Assembly (NCBI RefSeq): GCF_029211125.1
Contig: NZ_JARGEN010000057.1
Location: 1 to 33,184, forward strand
Source of the DNA: Curvibacter soli
Lineage (GTDB): Bacteria > Pseudomonadota > Gammaproteobacteria > Burkholderiales > Burkholderiaceae_C
Length of the DNA: 33,184 nt
Direction of reading: 5' to 3'
Numbering within the stretch: position 1 is the stretch's first letter; each line of letters begins with the position of its first letter. The translations under genes were made by a program, and so were the position numbers. Below, in pieces: positions 26,483-33,123 of the stretch. The notes under the pieces were generated by a model. That model was not told where the DNA came from. It worked only from the letters and a program-made list of their open reading frames with translations, and did not search any database.

Positions 26483-26648
26483 CTAGTGCAGTGTTCAACA
26501 CTAAGCAGCACATAAAACCGCGCCTTTTGCCGCATGGCGGCGTTGCAAATCCTCGCGATAGCGACGGCTATCGCTGTGGTTTGCGCCTTGCCCTGCGCCA
26601 AAACGCATCGCTTTTATTGGTGCCGCCAAGCATCGAACACTGCACTAG
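26483..26648. mobile_element. 166-bp MITE-like element with 14-bp perfect terminal inverted repeats
   Basis: Both ends carry CTAGTGCAGTGTTC as exact inverted repeats (26483-26496 and 26635-26648). The whole element is one imperfect palindrome centred on GATAGC-GACG-GCTATC. It has no coding capacity. CTAG (or TA) at the edges could be part of a target duplication. It fills the gap between the convergent aldo/keto reductase and rlmB stops, so it could also act as a two-way terminator. A decayed inverted copy lies at 33-164. A transposase acting in trans is inferred, not seen. Confidence 0.75.
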
Positions 26649-26656
26649 AAACGGCG

Positions 26657-27394
26657 TCACACGCGCTGGCGCAGCGCCTCGTACAGGCACACGCCGCTGG
26701 CCACGGAAACGTTCAGGCTCTCCACCGCGCCGCGCATCGGGATGCCTACGAGTTCGTCGCAGGTCTTGCGCGTCAACTGCCGCATGCCCTGCCCTTCGGC
26801 GCCGAGCACCAGCGCCACGGGGCCTTTCAGGTTCACCTCGTAGAGCGTCCTGGGCGCATCGTCGCTGGTGCCGATGCACCAGATACTGCGCTCCTTCAGC
26901 TCGCCCAGCGTGCGCGCGAGGTTGGTCACCATGAAATACGGCATGGTCTCCGCCGCGCCGCTGGCCACCTTGGCCACGGTGGCGTTGATGCCCGCGGCGT
27001 GGTCCTTGGGTGCGATCACGGCATGCGCGCCGGCGCCGTCGGCCACGCGCAGGCAGGCGCCGAGGTTGTGCGGGTCGGTGATGCCGTCGAGCACCAGCAG
27101 CAGCGGCGGCTCGCTCAACTGGTCGAGCAGGTCGTCGAGGCTCTTGGCCTGCTCGACGGGCTGCACGCGCGCGGCCACGCCCTGGTGGCCATGGCTGCCG
27201 GCGAGCTTGGCGATGCGCAGGCCGTCGGCTTCGATCAGGCGCGCGCCGGCCTCCCTGGCGCGCTCGATGAACTGCCGCATGCGCGCATCGCGGCGCGTGG
27301 GCTCGAAGTAGATCTCGATGATCGATTGCGGCGCGGTCTTCAGGCGCACGCCCACGGCGTGGAAGCCGAAGAGGACTTTGGGGGAGGAAGACAT
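26657..27394 (-). CDS. rlmB: 23S rRNA (guanosine-2'-O-)-methyltransferase RlmB
   Basis: SpoU/TrmH-class knotted methyltransferase that modifies 23S rRNA G2251 (family knowledge), 245 residues. The N-terminal substrate-binding domain begins SPKVLFGFHAVGVRLKTAPQ. The SPOUT domain has LLVLDGITDPHNLGACLRVADGAG (motif 1), VALVLGAEGQGMRQLT (motif 2) and IPMRGAVESLNVSVASGVCLYEALR (motif 3), all intact. It lies just downstream of the lone ABC ATPase gene on the same strand, with an 18-bp gap. Confidence 0.95.
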   Translation of the reverse strand: MSSSPKVLFGFHAVGVRLKTAPQSIIEIYFEPTRRDARMRQFIERAREAGARLIEADGLRIAKLAGSHGHQGVAARVQPVEQAKSLDDLLDQLSEPPLLLVLDGITDPHNLGACLRVADGAGAHAVIAPKDHAAGINATVAKVASGAAETMPYFMVTNLARTLGELKERSIWCIGTSDDAPRTLYEVNLKGPVALVLGAEGQGMRQLTRKTCDELVGIPMRGAVESLNVSVASGVCLYEALRQRV

Positions 27395-27412
27395 GGGGCG
27401 GGATTATCGCGG

Positions 27413-28111
27413 TCAGGCATGCGCGCCCGCGACGCTCCCCGCCTCGATGGTGATGCGGCGCTCGCACTGCGCGGCGATCGCGCTGTCATGCGTGACCAGC
27501 ACGAGCGTGGTGCCCTGTTCGCGGTTGAGTTCGAACATGAGCTGCATGACGCGCTCGCCGGTGGCGAAGTCGAGGCTGCCCGTGGGCTCATCGGCCAGCA
27601 GCACGGCGGGCTGCACGACGAAGGCACGCGCCAGCGCCACGCGCTGCTGCTCGCCGCCCGACAGCAGCCGGGGGTAATGCCCGAGCCGCGTGCCCAGGCC
27701 CACGCGCGCGAGCATCTCGGTGGCGGTCTGGCGGGCGTCGCGCCGGTCCGCCAGCTCCAGCGGCAGCATCACGTTTTCCAGCGCGGTCAGGCTGCCCATG
27801 AGCTGGAAGCTCTGGAACACGAAGCCCACCTTCTGCGCCCGCAGCGCGGCGCGCGCGTCCTCGTTGATGGCGAAGATGTCTTGGCCGGCGATGCGCACGG
27901 TGCCGCGCGTGGGCGTGTCCAGGCCGGCAATGATGGACAGCAGCGTGCTCTTGCCCGAGCCCGAGGCGCCCACGATGGCGGCGGTCTGGCGCGGCGCGAG
28001 GGAAAAGTCGATATCGCGCAGAATGTCGAGCGTGCCTGTCGAGTCCGTGACGGACTTGGAGACATGGTCCACCGCAATCATGGCGGGGGACGCCGATTCG
28101 TTTGCGGACAT
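27413..28111 (-). CDS. ybbA: Lone ABC ATPase (YbbA/LolD-like)
   Basis: ABC transporter ATPase, 232 residues, of the MacB/LolD/YbbA class. It has Walker A GASGSGKST, Q-loop FVFQSFQLMGSLTALENVMLP, signature LSGGEQQRVALARA, Walker B AVLLADEPTGSLD and H-loop LVTHD. In Escherichia coli ybbA is followed by an FtsX-like permease gene and is divergent from tesA. The divergent tesA is present here, but no permease is visible and rlmB follows instead. The start is uncertain: ATG 28111 or ATG 28081, neither with a clear ribosome-binding site. Its partner permease is presumably encoded elsewhere. Confidence 0.88.
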   Translation of the reverse strand: MSANESASPAMIAVDHVSKSVTDSTGTLDILRDIDFSLAPRQTAAIVGASGSGKSTLLSIIAGLDTPTRGTVRIAGQDIFAINEDARAALRAQKVGFVFQSFQLMGSLTALENVMLPLELADRRDARQTATEMLARVGLGTRLGHYPRLLSGGEQQRVALARAFVVQPAVLLADEPTGSLDFATGERVMQLMFELNREQGTTLVLVTHDSAIAAQCERRITIEAGSVAGAHA

Positions 28112-28126
28112 GAAAGGCCCTGTGCT

Positions 28127-28774
28127 TTGAGAAGACGACACTGTATCGCGCTCTGCGCGGCCGCAGGCCTGGCGTGGACGCATGCCCCGCTGCATGCGCA
28201 GCCTGCCGCCACGGTGCCCGTGGTCATCGTGGTGGGTGATTCGCTGAGCGCCGAATACGGCCTGCGCCGCGGTACCGGCTGGGTGGCGCTGCTGGAGCAG
28301 CGGCTGGCGCAGCAGAAGATCGCGGCGCGCGTGGTGAACGCCAGCATCAGCGGCGACACCACGTCGGGTGGGCGCTCGCGCCTGCCCGCGCTGCTGGCGC
28401 AGCACAAGCCGGCGGTGGTGGTGATCGAGCTGGGTGGCAACGACGCCCTGCGCGGGCTGCCGCTGCAAATGACCGAGGACAACCTGAGCGCCATGACCGA
28501 TGCGGCGCAGAAGGCCGGCGCCAAAGTGCTGCTGGTGGGGATGCAGGTGCCGCCCAACTACGGCACCGATTACGCCAACCGCTTTGCCGCGCTGTTCGAG
28601 AAGGTAGGGCGTGCGCGCAAGGCCGATGTGGTGCCCTTTCTGCTCAAGGGCGTGGCCGATGGGCCGGATGCACTGGGCATGTTCCAGGCCGACCGCATCC
28701 ACCCGAAGGAGGAAGCGCACCCGCGCATGCTGGAAAACGTCTGGCCCGCGCTGCGCCGGCTGCTGCCGCGCTGA
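28127..28774 (+). CDS. tesA: GDSL-type arylesterase/thioesterase (TesA-like)
   Basis: Exported SGNH hydrolase, 215 residues. The signal peptide is RRRHCIALCAAAGLAWTHAPLHAQ. Block I VVGDSLSAEYGL (Ser39), block II with NASISGDTTSGG, block III LGGNDALRGL and block V DRIHPKEEAH are all present, giving a complete Ser-Asp-His set. It probably hydrolyses acyl thioesters or aryl esters in the periplasm. No ATG is available at the right place; TTG at 28127 is the likely start, with GAAAGG nine bases upstream. The TTG overlaps the stop of a six-codon ATG frame (MKGPVL) that starts at 28110. Confidence 0.9.
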   Translation: MRRRHCIALCAAAGLAWTHAPLHAQPAATVPVVIVVGDSLSAEYGLRRGTGWVALLEQRLAQQKIAARVVNASISGDTTSGGRSRLPALLAQHKPAVVVIELGGNDALRGLPLQMTEDNLSAMTDAAQKAGAKVLLVGMQVPPNYGTDYANRFAALFEKVGRARKADVVPFLLKGVADGPDALGMFQADRIHPKEEAHPRMLENVWPALRRLLPR

Positions 28775-28796
28775 ACGGGGCCACCTTTGCCGCGGC

Positions 28797-28982
28797 TCAG
28801 CCCTCCGGCCGGGGTGCGGGCGGGGCGCCGGCACCCGGGTGCGGGGCCACGTCGTTGGCATCCTGCACGGAATCGGGCTCGCCGACTTTGCGGTCGGCCT
28901 TCGAGCGGCGCTTTTCCTCTTGTTTCTTCTTCTTGGCCAGCTCGCGCTGGCGTTTCTCGTATCCGTAATTGGGTGTTGCCAA
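28797..28982 (-). CDS. Small basic conserved-type protein
   Basis: A 61-residue protein with a highly basic helical N-terminal half (ATPNYGYEKRQRELAKKKKQ) and an acidic-to-proline tail. I know similar short MATPNYGYEKRQRELAKKKK-type proteins from related bacteria, function unknown; the basic helix suggests nucleic-acid or ribosome association (inference). It starts with TTG, but the start is well supported by a long AAAGGAAGG ribosome-binding site six bases upstream. Convergent with tesA, with a 22-bp gap. Confidence 0.75.
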   Translation of the reverse strand: MATPNYGYEKRQRELAKKKKQEEKRRSKADRKVGEPDSVQDANDVAPHPGAGAPPAPRPEG

Positions 28983-29062
28983 GTGGCACCTTCCTTTCCT
29001 GCGCTGGGGTCAGGACACTGTAAGCGATAAAGCCCCGCTGCCACGCGCTTTCGCGCGGTGTT

Positions 29063-30241
29063 TCACAAGGCGGCCAGGGCGGCGTCGAGGTCGGCCTGCA
29101 GGTCCTCCACCGCCTCCAGGCCCACCGAGAAACGCACCAGCGTGCCGCGGTGGGGCCACGCGGCCACGTCCGCGTGGCGCATCGAGGGCACGTCGTAGGG
29201 CACCACGAGGCTGATCGGGCCGCCCCATGAGTAGCCGAGCTTGAACAGCCGCAGGCTGTCGCAGAAGCGGTCCACGTCCGCCGGCGCATGGCGCTCGTGG
29301 AAGACCACCGAGAACAGCCCCGCCGCCGCGTCGGCGGTGCCGCAGGCGTCGCGCCAATGCGCATGGCCCGGCGCGCCATCCAGCGCAGGGTGCAGCACCG
29401 CCACGATCTCGCCGCGCGACCGCAGCCAGCGCGCCAGGTGGCGCGCGGCGCGGTCCTGGGCGCGGTAGCGCAGGTCCAGACTCGGCAGCGCGCGCAGCAC
29501 GGCCTCGGCATCGTTGGCGCCCACGCCCAGGCCCAGCCGCATGTGGGTGCCCTTGATGCGCAGGTGCAGCGCCTCGTCGCGCGTGATGATGCTGCCCATG
29601 AGCACGTCGCCGCCGCCGCTGGGGTACTTGGTGAGCGCGTGGACCGATATGTCCACGCCGAAGTCGAAGGGACAAAACGCGATGCCGGCACCCCAGGTGT
29701 TGTCGAGCGCCGCGACCGCGCCGCCCGCGTGCGCGGCGTCCACCAGCGCGCGCAGGTCGGGGAACTCCATCGTCACCGAGCCCGGCACCTCCATCCACAC
29801 GAGCCGCGTGCGCGGCGTCATGCGCGCGCGCAGATCGGCAGGGTTCATGGGGTCGTAGCACGCATGGGCGATGCCCCACGCGGCCAGCTCGCTTGCCGCA
29901 AGGGCCTTGTTGGGACCGTAGGCGTTGTCGGGTATCAGCACCTCGTCGCCCGTGCGCAGCAGCGCCAACCCCACGTTGGCGATCGCCGCCAGGCCACTGG
30001 GCACCAGCAGGCACTGCAGGCCGCCTTCGAGCGTGCAGAGGCGTTCTTCGAGCATGAAGGTGGTCGGCGTGCCGTGCAGGCCGTAGGTGTAGCCGGCGCG
30101 GGACTTCCAGTCGCGCGCGCGCATGGCCGCCGTGCTGGGGAAGATGACCGTGGATGCCTTGAAAACGCCCGGCTGCGGTGCGCTGAAGCCCGCGGGCGCG
30201 GCATAGGGATGGTGGATGAGGCCGGTGGGAATGTCGTGCAT
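29063..30241 (-). CDS. metC: Cystathionine beta-lyase (Cys/Met metabolism PLP enzyme)
   Basis: PLP-dependent enzyme of the Cys/Met metabolism family (fold type I), 392 residues. The PLP lysine is in HALTKYPSGGGD; other marks are YGLHGTPTT, LVPSGLAAIANV, VPGSVTMEFPD, AALDNTWGAG and RFSVGLEAVEDLQADL. The set fits cystathionine beta-lyase, which splits cystathionine to homocysteine in methionine synthesis. Cystathionine gamma-synthase or gamma-lyase activity cannot be excluded from motifs alone. The ATG at 30241 was chosen as the first Met before the conserved GLIHHPY segment. A strong perfect hairpin lies just upstream. Confidence 0.88.
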   Translation of the reverse strand: MHDIPTGLIHHPYAAPAGFSAPQPGVFKASTVIFPSTAAMRARDWKSRAGYTYGLHGTPTTFMLEERLCTLEGGLQCLLVPSGLAAIANVGLALLRTGDEVLIPDNAYGPNKALAASELAAWGIAHACYDPMNPADLRARMTPRTRLVWMEVPGSVTMEFPDLRALVDAAHAGGAVAALDNTWGAGIAFCPFDFGVDISVHALTKYPSGGGDVLMGSIITRDEALHLRIKGTHMRLGLGVGANDAEAVLRALPSLDLRYRAQDRAARHLARWLRSRGEIVAVLHPALDGAPGHAHWRDACGTADAAAGLFSVVFHERHAPADVDRFCDSLRLFKLGYSWGGPISLVVPYDVPSMRHADVAAWPHRGTLVRFSVGLEAVEDLQADLDAALAAL

Positions 30242-30253
30242 GCGGACATGGTA

Positions 30254-30288
30254 GCGCCCGCGCCTGCCGGAGCGGCAGGCGCGGGCGC
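30254..30288 (-). terminator. Perfect 15-bp stem between the BON gene and metC
   Basis: GCGCCCGCGCCTGCC and its exact complement flank the five-base loop GGAGC. It lies 9 bases after the BON gene stop and 12 bases before the metC ATG. There is no T-run. It may end BON transcription or shape the metC leader. Confidence 0.5.
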
Positions 30289-30297
30289 GCGGGCGGA

Positions 30298-30711
30298 TCA
30301 ACCGGCCTTGACGGTCAGATTGTTGTGAACCGCGGCCACGCCTTCGACGCTCTGCGCGATGACGGTCGCGCGCTCCTTGGCCTGCGCCGTGTCCACGGGG
30401 CCGGTCAGCGTCACAGTGCCATTGCGGGTGTCCACATCGATCTTGACCGCGCTCAGGTCCGGGTCCTTGGCCAGGCCGGCGGACACCTTGGCGGTGATGG
30501 ACATGTCGTCGATCTTCTGGCCGGCCGTGTCCGCGGCCTGCTGGGTCGCCTGCTTGGCGTCGTTCACGGCGGTCTCGCTTTGCTGCACGGCGGAATCGAG
30601 CTTCTGCCCGACAGTGCTGCTGTCGCCACGGTCGCACGCCGTCAGGCCCAGGGCCAGCGCGGAGGTGGAAAGCAGCGTGGCGATCATTCGGTTGTAGGGG
30701 ATGAATTGCAT
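30298..30711 (-). CDS. BON-domain lipoprotein
   Basis: Periplasmic lipoprotein of 137 residues. The signal peptide ends in lipobox LGLTAC. A helical Gln/Ala/Asp linker (about 35-65) is followed by one BON domain (about 66-137) with DMSITAKVSAGLAKDPDLS, VKIDVDTRNGTVTLTGPV and VEGVAAVHNNLTV. BON proteins such as OsmY bind membranes or lipids and are often induced by osmotic or stationary-phase stress. An AAAGGAG ribosome-binding site precedes the ATG. The in-frame stretch upstream (to 30882) is proline-rich and was not included. It is next to csbD, another stress gene on the same strand. Confidence 0.92.
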   Translation of the reverse strand: MQFIPYNRMIATLLSTSALALGLTACDRGDSSTVGQKLDSAVQQSETAVNDAKQATQQAADTAGQKIDDMSITAKVSAGLAKDPDLSAVKIDVDTRNGTVTLTGPVDTAQAKERATVIAQSVEGVAAVHNNLTVKAG

Positions 30712-30780
30712 GGTGGTTCTCCTTTGCTCATGTCGTCGTGGCAGCGCACCCGGCGGCATGCAGGGGGCGGCGCCCTCGTC

Positions 30781-30818
30781 GGGTTCCGCCGGCTCCCGCA
30801 CGGGAATCGGCGGAACCC
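30781..30818. repeat. Long interrupted hairpin between csbD and the BON gene
   Basis: An 11-bp perfect stem (GGGTTCCGCCG/CGGCGGAACCC) encloses a second short stem (TCCC/GGGA). It is placed 78 bases after the csbD stop in a 184-bp gap. It could end csbD transcription. The same bases also encode the proline-rich frame noted in the findings. Confidence 0.45.
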
Positions 30819-30895
30819 GCTCCGGCGCCTTCTCGGGAACGGTCTGGCCCGGGTCTCCGGGAAGCGGTGCATGGGCCCGCATGGGGGCGCCCTGC

Positions 30896-31093
30896 CTACA
30901 GGCGGTCCGCCGTCTTCTTGATGCCGTCCTTGACGTCTTCCTTCACGTCGCCATAGCCTGCCTGCACCTTGCCCGCAGCCTGCTGCGCATGGCCGCGGGT
31001 CTTGAGGGATTCGTTGCCGGTCACCGCGCCCGCGGCTTCCTTGATCTTGCCCTTGGCCTGCTCGACGCGGCCTTCGATCTGGTCCTTGTTCAT
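30896..31093 (-). CDS. CsbD family stress protein
   Basis: A 65-residue hydrophilic protein of the CsbD-like family: NKDQIEGRVEQAKGKIKEAA, GAVTGNESLKTRGHAQQAAG, KVQAGYGDVKEDVKDGIKKT. These proteins are strongly induced by general stress in several bacteria; their molecular function is unknown. A GAAAGGAA ribosome-binding site lies seven bases before the ATG. The upstream gap (31094-31306) carries TTGTCCTACA at 31211-31220, shared with the DUF2383 gene. Confidence 0.93.
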   Translation of the reverse strand: MNKDQIEGRVEQAKGKIKEAAGAVTGNESLKTRGHAQQAAGKVQAGYGDVKEDVKDGIKKTADRL

Positions 31094-31210
31094 GCTCGTA
31101 TTCCTTTCGCTCGGATGGACTGGTGGATGTCATGGCCGGCGCATTCCGACCATGCACCAGACCCTAGGAAGCCCGCGAGCCGCCCAGGGTGGGACGGCCC
31201 TGCACGCGGC

Positions 31211-31220
31211 TGTAGGACAA
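31211..31220 (-). promoter_or_regulatory. TTGTCCTACA element upstream of csbD
   Basis: The decamer lies 118 bases before the csbD ATG, in the gap divergent from the diguanylate cyclase gene. It differs by one base from the one at 19651-19660. It may be a common stress-regulon site (inference). Confidence 0.3.
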
Positions 31221-31306
31221 GGACGGCGGCATGCCCGGGCCCTGCGCGAGGGATTGCGGCAAGGGGCTTGCTGTAAACTGCTTCAACATTCCTTCTTCCC
31301 CCCAAC

Positions 31307-32071
31307 GTGTCTCTCCAGGCGACCACCGATTTCGTCGATCTCCGCGCCCTGCGCCTGGACACCGCGCGTTCTCTGCTCGAACAATCGGGGGACGATGGCC
31401 CGGGCTGCGGCAACGCCACCGACTACCTGCAAGGCGTGATCGACGGCCTGTGCAATCTTTCGCAGCACGACCCGCTGACGGGGCTGGCCAACCGCCGCAC
31501 TTTCCGCGCGGCCCTGGAGCGCGAACTGGACCGCGTGGCCCGTTCGGGTGAATCGGCCCTGCTGCTGATGCTCGACATCGACCATTTCAAGGCCATCAAC
31601 GACACGCACGGTCATACCGCGGGCGACGCGGTGCTGCAGGCCCTTGCGCATACGCTGGCGAACTGCGTGCGCCCAATGGATACGCTGGCGCGCTACGGCG
31701 GCGAAGAGTTCGCCGTGGTCATGCCCGCCTGCCAGGCAGCGTTCGCCTTCGCGGCGGCAGAGCGCATCCGCTGCACGGTGGCCGACCTGCCGGTGCGCGT
31801 GTCACCGTCGCTCGAAATCCGCATCACCGTGAGCATCGGCGGCGCATTCGCCCAGCCCTGGGTGCGCTCCACCACGTCGCTGTGGTCGGAGCGGGCGGAT
31901 CAGCAGTTATACGCCGCCAAGGACGCCGGGCGCGACTGCGTGCGCATCGAGCTACCGCCCGACAGCACCGTGACGGCGGAGGAAAAGAGCTTCCTGTTCA
32001 GCCACTTTGCACCGCCGGATACGCACGCTGCCAACGTGGCCGCGCCACATGCCCCCCACAGCGCCCCCTGA
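31307..32071 (+). CDS. Diguanylate cyclase (GGDEF)
   Basis: Cytoplasmic GGDEF protein, 254 residues, that makes cyclic-di-GMP from GTP. A short N-terminal helical region (about 1-50) has no recognised sensor. The catalytic domain has LSQHDPLTGLANRR, DIDHFKAINDTHGH and the active site GGEEF at 131-135. The inhibitory I-site RPMD (122-125) stands exactly five residues upstream, so product feedback is expected. The start is GTG at 31307 with no clear ribosome-binding site; no in-frame ATG lies near it. The tail after about 225 is His/Ala/Pro-rich. Only 13 bases separate its stop from the ATPase gene, which suggests an operon. Confidence 0.9.
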   Translation: MSLQATTDFVDLRALRLDTARSLLEQSGDDGPGCGNATDYLQGVIDGLCNLSQHDPLTGLANRRTFRAALERELDRVARSGESALLLMLDIDHFKAINDTHGHTAGDAVLQALAHTLANCVRPMDTLARYGGEEFAVVMPACQAAFAFAAAERIRCTVADLPVRVSPSLEIRITVSIGGAFAQPWVRSTTSLWSERADQQLYAAKDAGRDCVRIELPPDSTVTAEEKSFLFSHFAPPDTHAANVAAPHAPHSAP

Positions 32072-32084
32072 GAAAGCAAGCACG

Positions 32085-32915
32085 ATGACCGACGCGCTGA
32101 ACACTCCTCCACCGTCCGCCCCTGCGGCACAGGCGCCCACCGGCGGCGCCAGGATCATCGCCATCACCAGCGGCAAGGGTGGCGTGGGCAAAACTTTCGT
32201 ATCGGCCAACTTGGCCGCGGCACTGACGCGCCGGGGCCTGCGCGTGCTGGTGCTCGACGCCGACCTGGGCTTGGCCAACCTCGACGTGGTGCTCAACCTG
32301 CATCCCAAAATCACGCTGCACGACGTGTTCACCGGCAAGTCCACGCTCGACGACGCCGTCGTCAAGGCGCCGGGCGGCTTCTCGGTGCTGCTGGCGGGTT
32401 CGGGCATGGTGGAGTATTCGCGCCTCACGCCCGAGGTGCGCGACGAGTTCCTGCGCATCGTCCACAGCCTGGTGCCGCGCTACGACGTCATCCTGCTCGA
32501 CACCGGCGCCGGCATTTCCGACGTGGTGCTGTTCGCCGTGTCGCTGGCCGCTGAGGTGCTGGTGGTGGCCACGCCCGAGCCCACCTCGCTCACCGACGCC
32601 TACGCCGCCATCAAGGTGCTGGCGATGCAGCAGGAGCGCAAGCAGGTGCGCGTAGTGATCAACCAGACGGCCCGGCCCGGCGATGGCCGCGCCATCACGG
32701 GGCAGTTGCAGCAGGTGCTCGACCGCTTCGTCAGCACACAGTCGGGCCACCCCGTGCGGCTGCTGCACCTGGGCGATATTCCTTCCGACCAGGCCGTGCG
32801 CGACGCGGTGATGCGCCGGCAATTGCTGCTGACCACCACGCCCGGCTGCCCCGCGGCGCTGGCCATCTCGCAACTGGCAGGCAAGGTCGAGGAAACGCTG
32901 GTCGGCAAGCCCTGA
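32085..32915 (+). CDS. MinD/ParA-family ATPase, FlhG-like
   Basis: P-loop ATPase of the MinD/FlhG (YlxH) branch, 276 residues. A Pro/Ala-rich N-terminus is followed by the deviant Walker A KGGVGKT (31-37). Then come LVLDADLGLANLDVVLNL (switch I/A'), DVILLDTGAGISDVVLFAV (Walker B, switch II) and ATPEPTSLTDAYAAIKVL, as in FlhG. FlhG sets flagellar number and placement, but flhF and fliA are not neighbours here. The gene follows a diguanylate cyclase gene by 13 bases, linking it to motility or surface control by inference. A general MinD-like positioning factor is the alternative. Confidence 0.88.
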   Translation: MTDALNTPPPSAPAAQAPTGGARIIAITSGKGGVGKTFVSANLAAALTRRGLRVLVLDADLGLANLDVVLNLHPKITLHDVFTGKSTLDDAVVKAPGGFSVLLAGSGMVEYSRLTPEVRDEFLRIVHSLVPRYDVILLDTGAGISDVVLFAVSLAAEVLVVATPEPTSLTDAYAAIKVLAMQQERKQVRVVINQTARPGDGRAITGQLQQVLDRFVSTQSGHPVRLLHLGDIPSDQAVRDAVMRRQLLLTTTPGCPAALAISQLAGKVEETLVGKP

Positions 32916-32925
32916 CCGGGCGGGG

Positions 32926-33123
32926 TCAGCCCGCCGGGCGGCTGCGCCCCTTGTGGCGCTTTTTCTCGTCGGCGCTCCAGGCGCCACCCTGGCGCTGCTT
33001 CATCAGCAGCGGCAGCGCGCCTTTCATGGTGGCCAGTTGGTCGCGCAGGCGGCGCTTCTCGCGGCTGTTGCCCGCCAGGAACGAACCGCACCAGACCGGC
33101 GCCTTCTTGAGCCGGGCTAGTAG
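32926..33123 (-). pseudogene. Truncated reading frame at the right end
   Basis: Open frame of 65 codons with no convincing start, bounded upstream by an in-frame TGA. It reads LLARLKKAPVWCGSFLAGNS, REKRRLRDQLATMKGALPLL, MKQRQGGAWSADEKKRHKG. The composition is protein-like (basic helical). It faces the MinD-like gene, 10 bases from its stop. The DNA becomes clearly AT-richer from about 33120 to the end, which suggests that the 5' part was cut off by a junction or insertion. Family not recognised; it could be a short real gene starting at the inner ATG. Confidence 0.4.
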
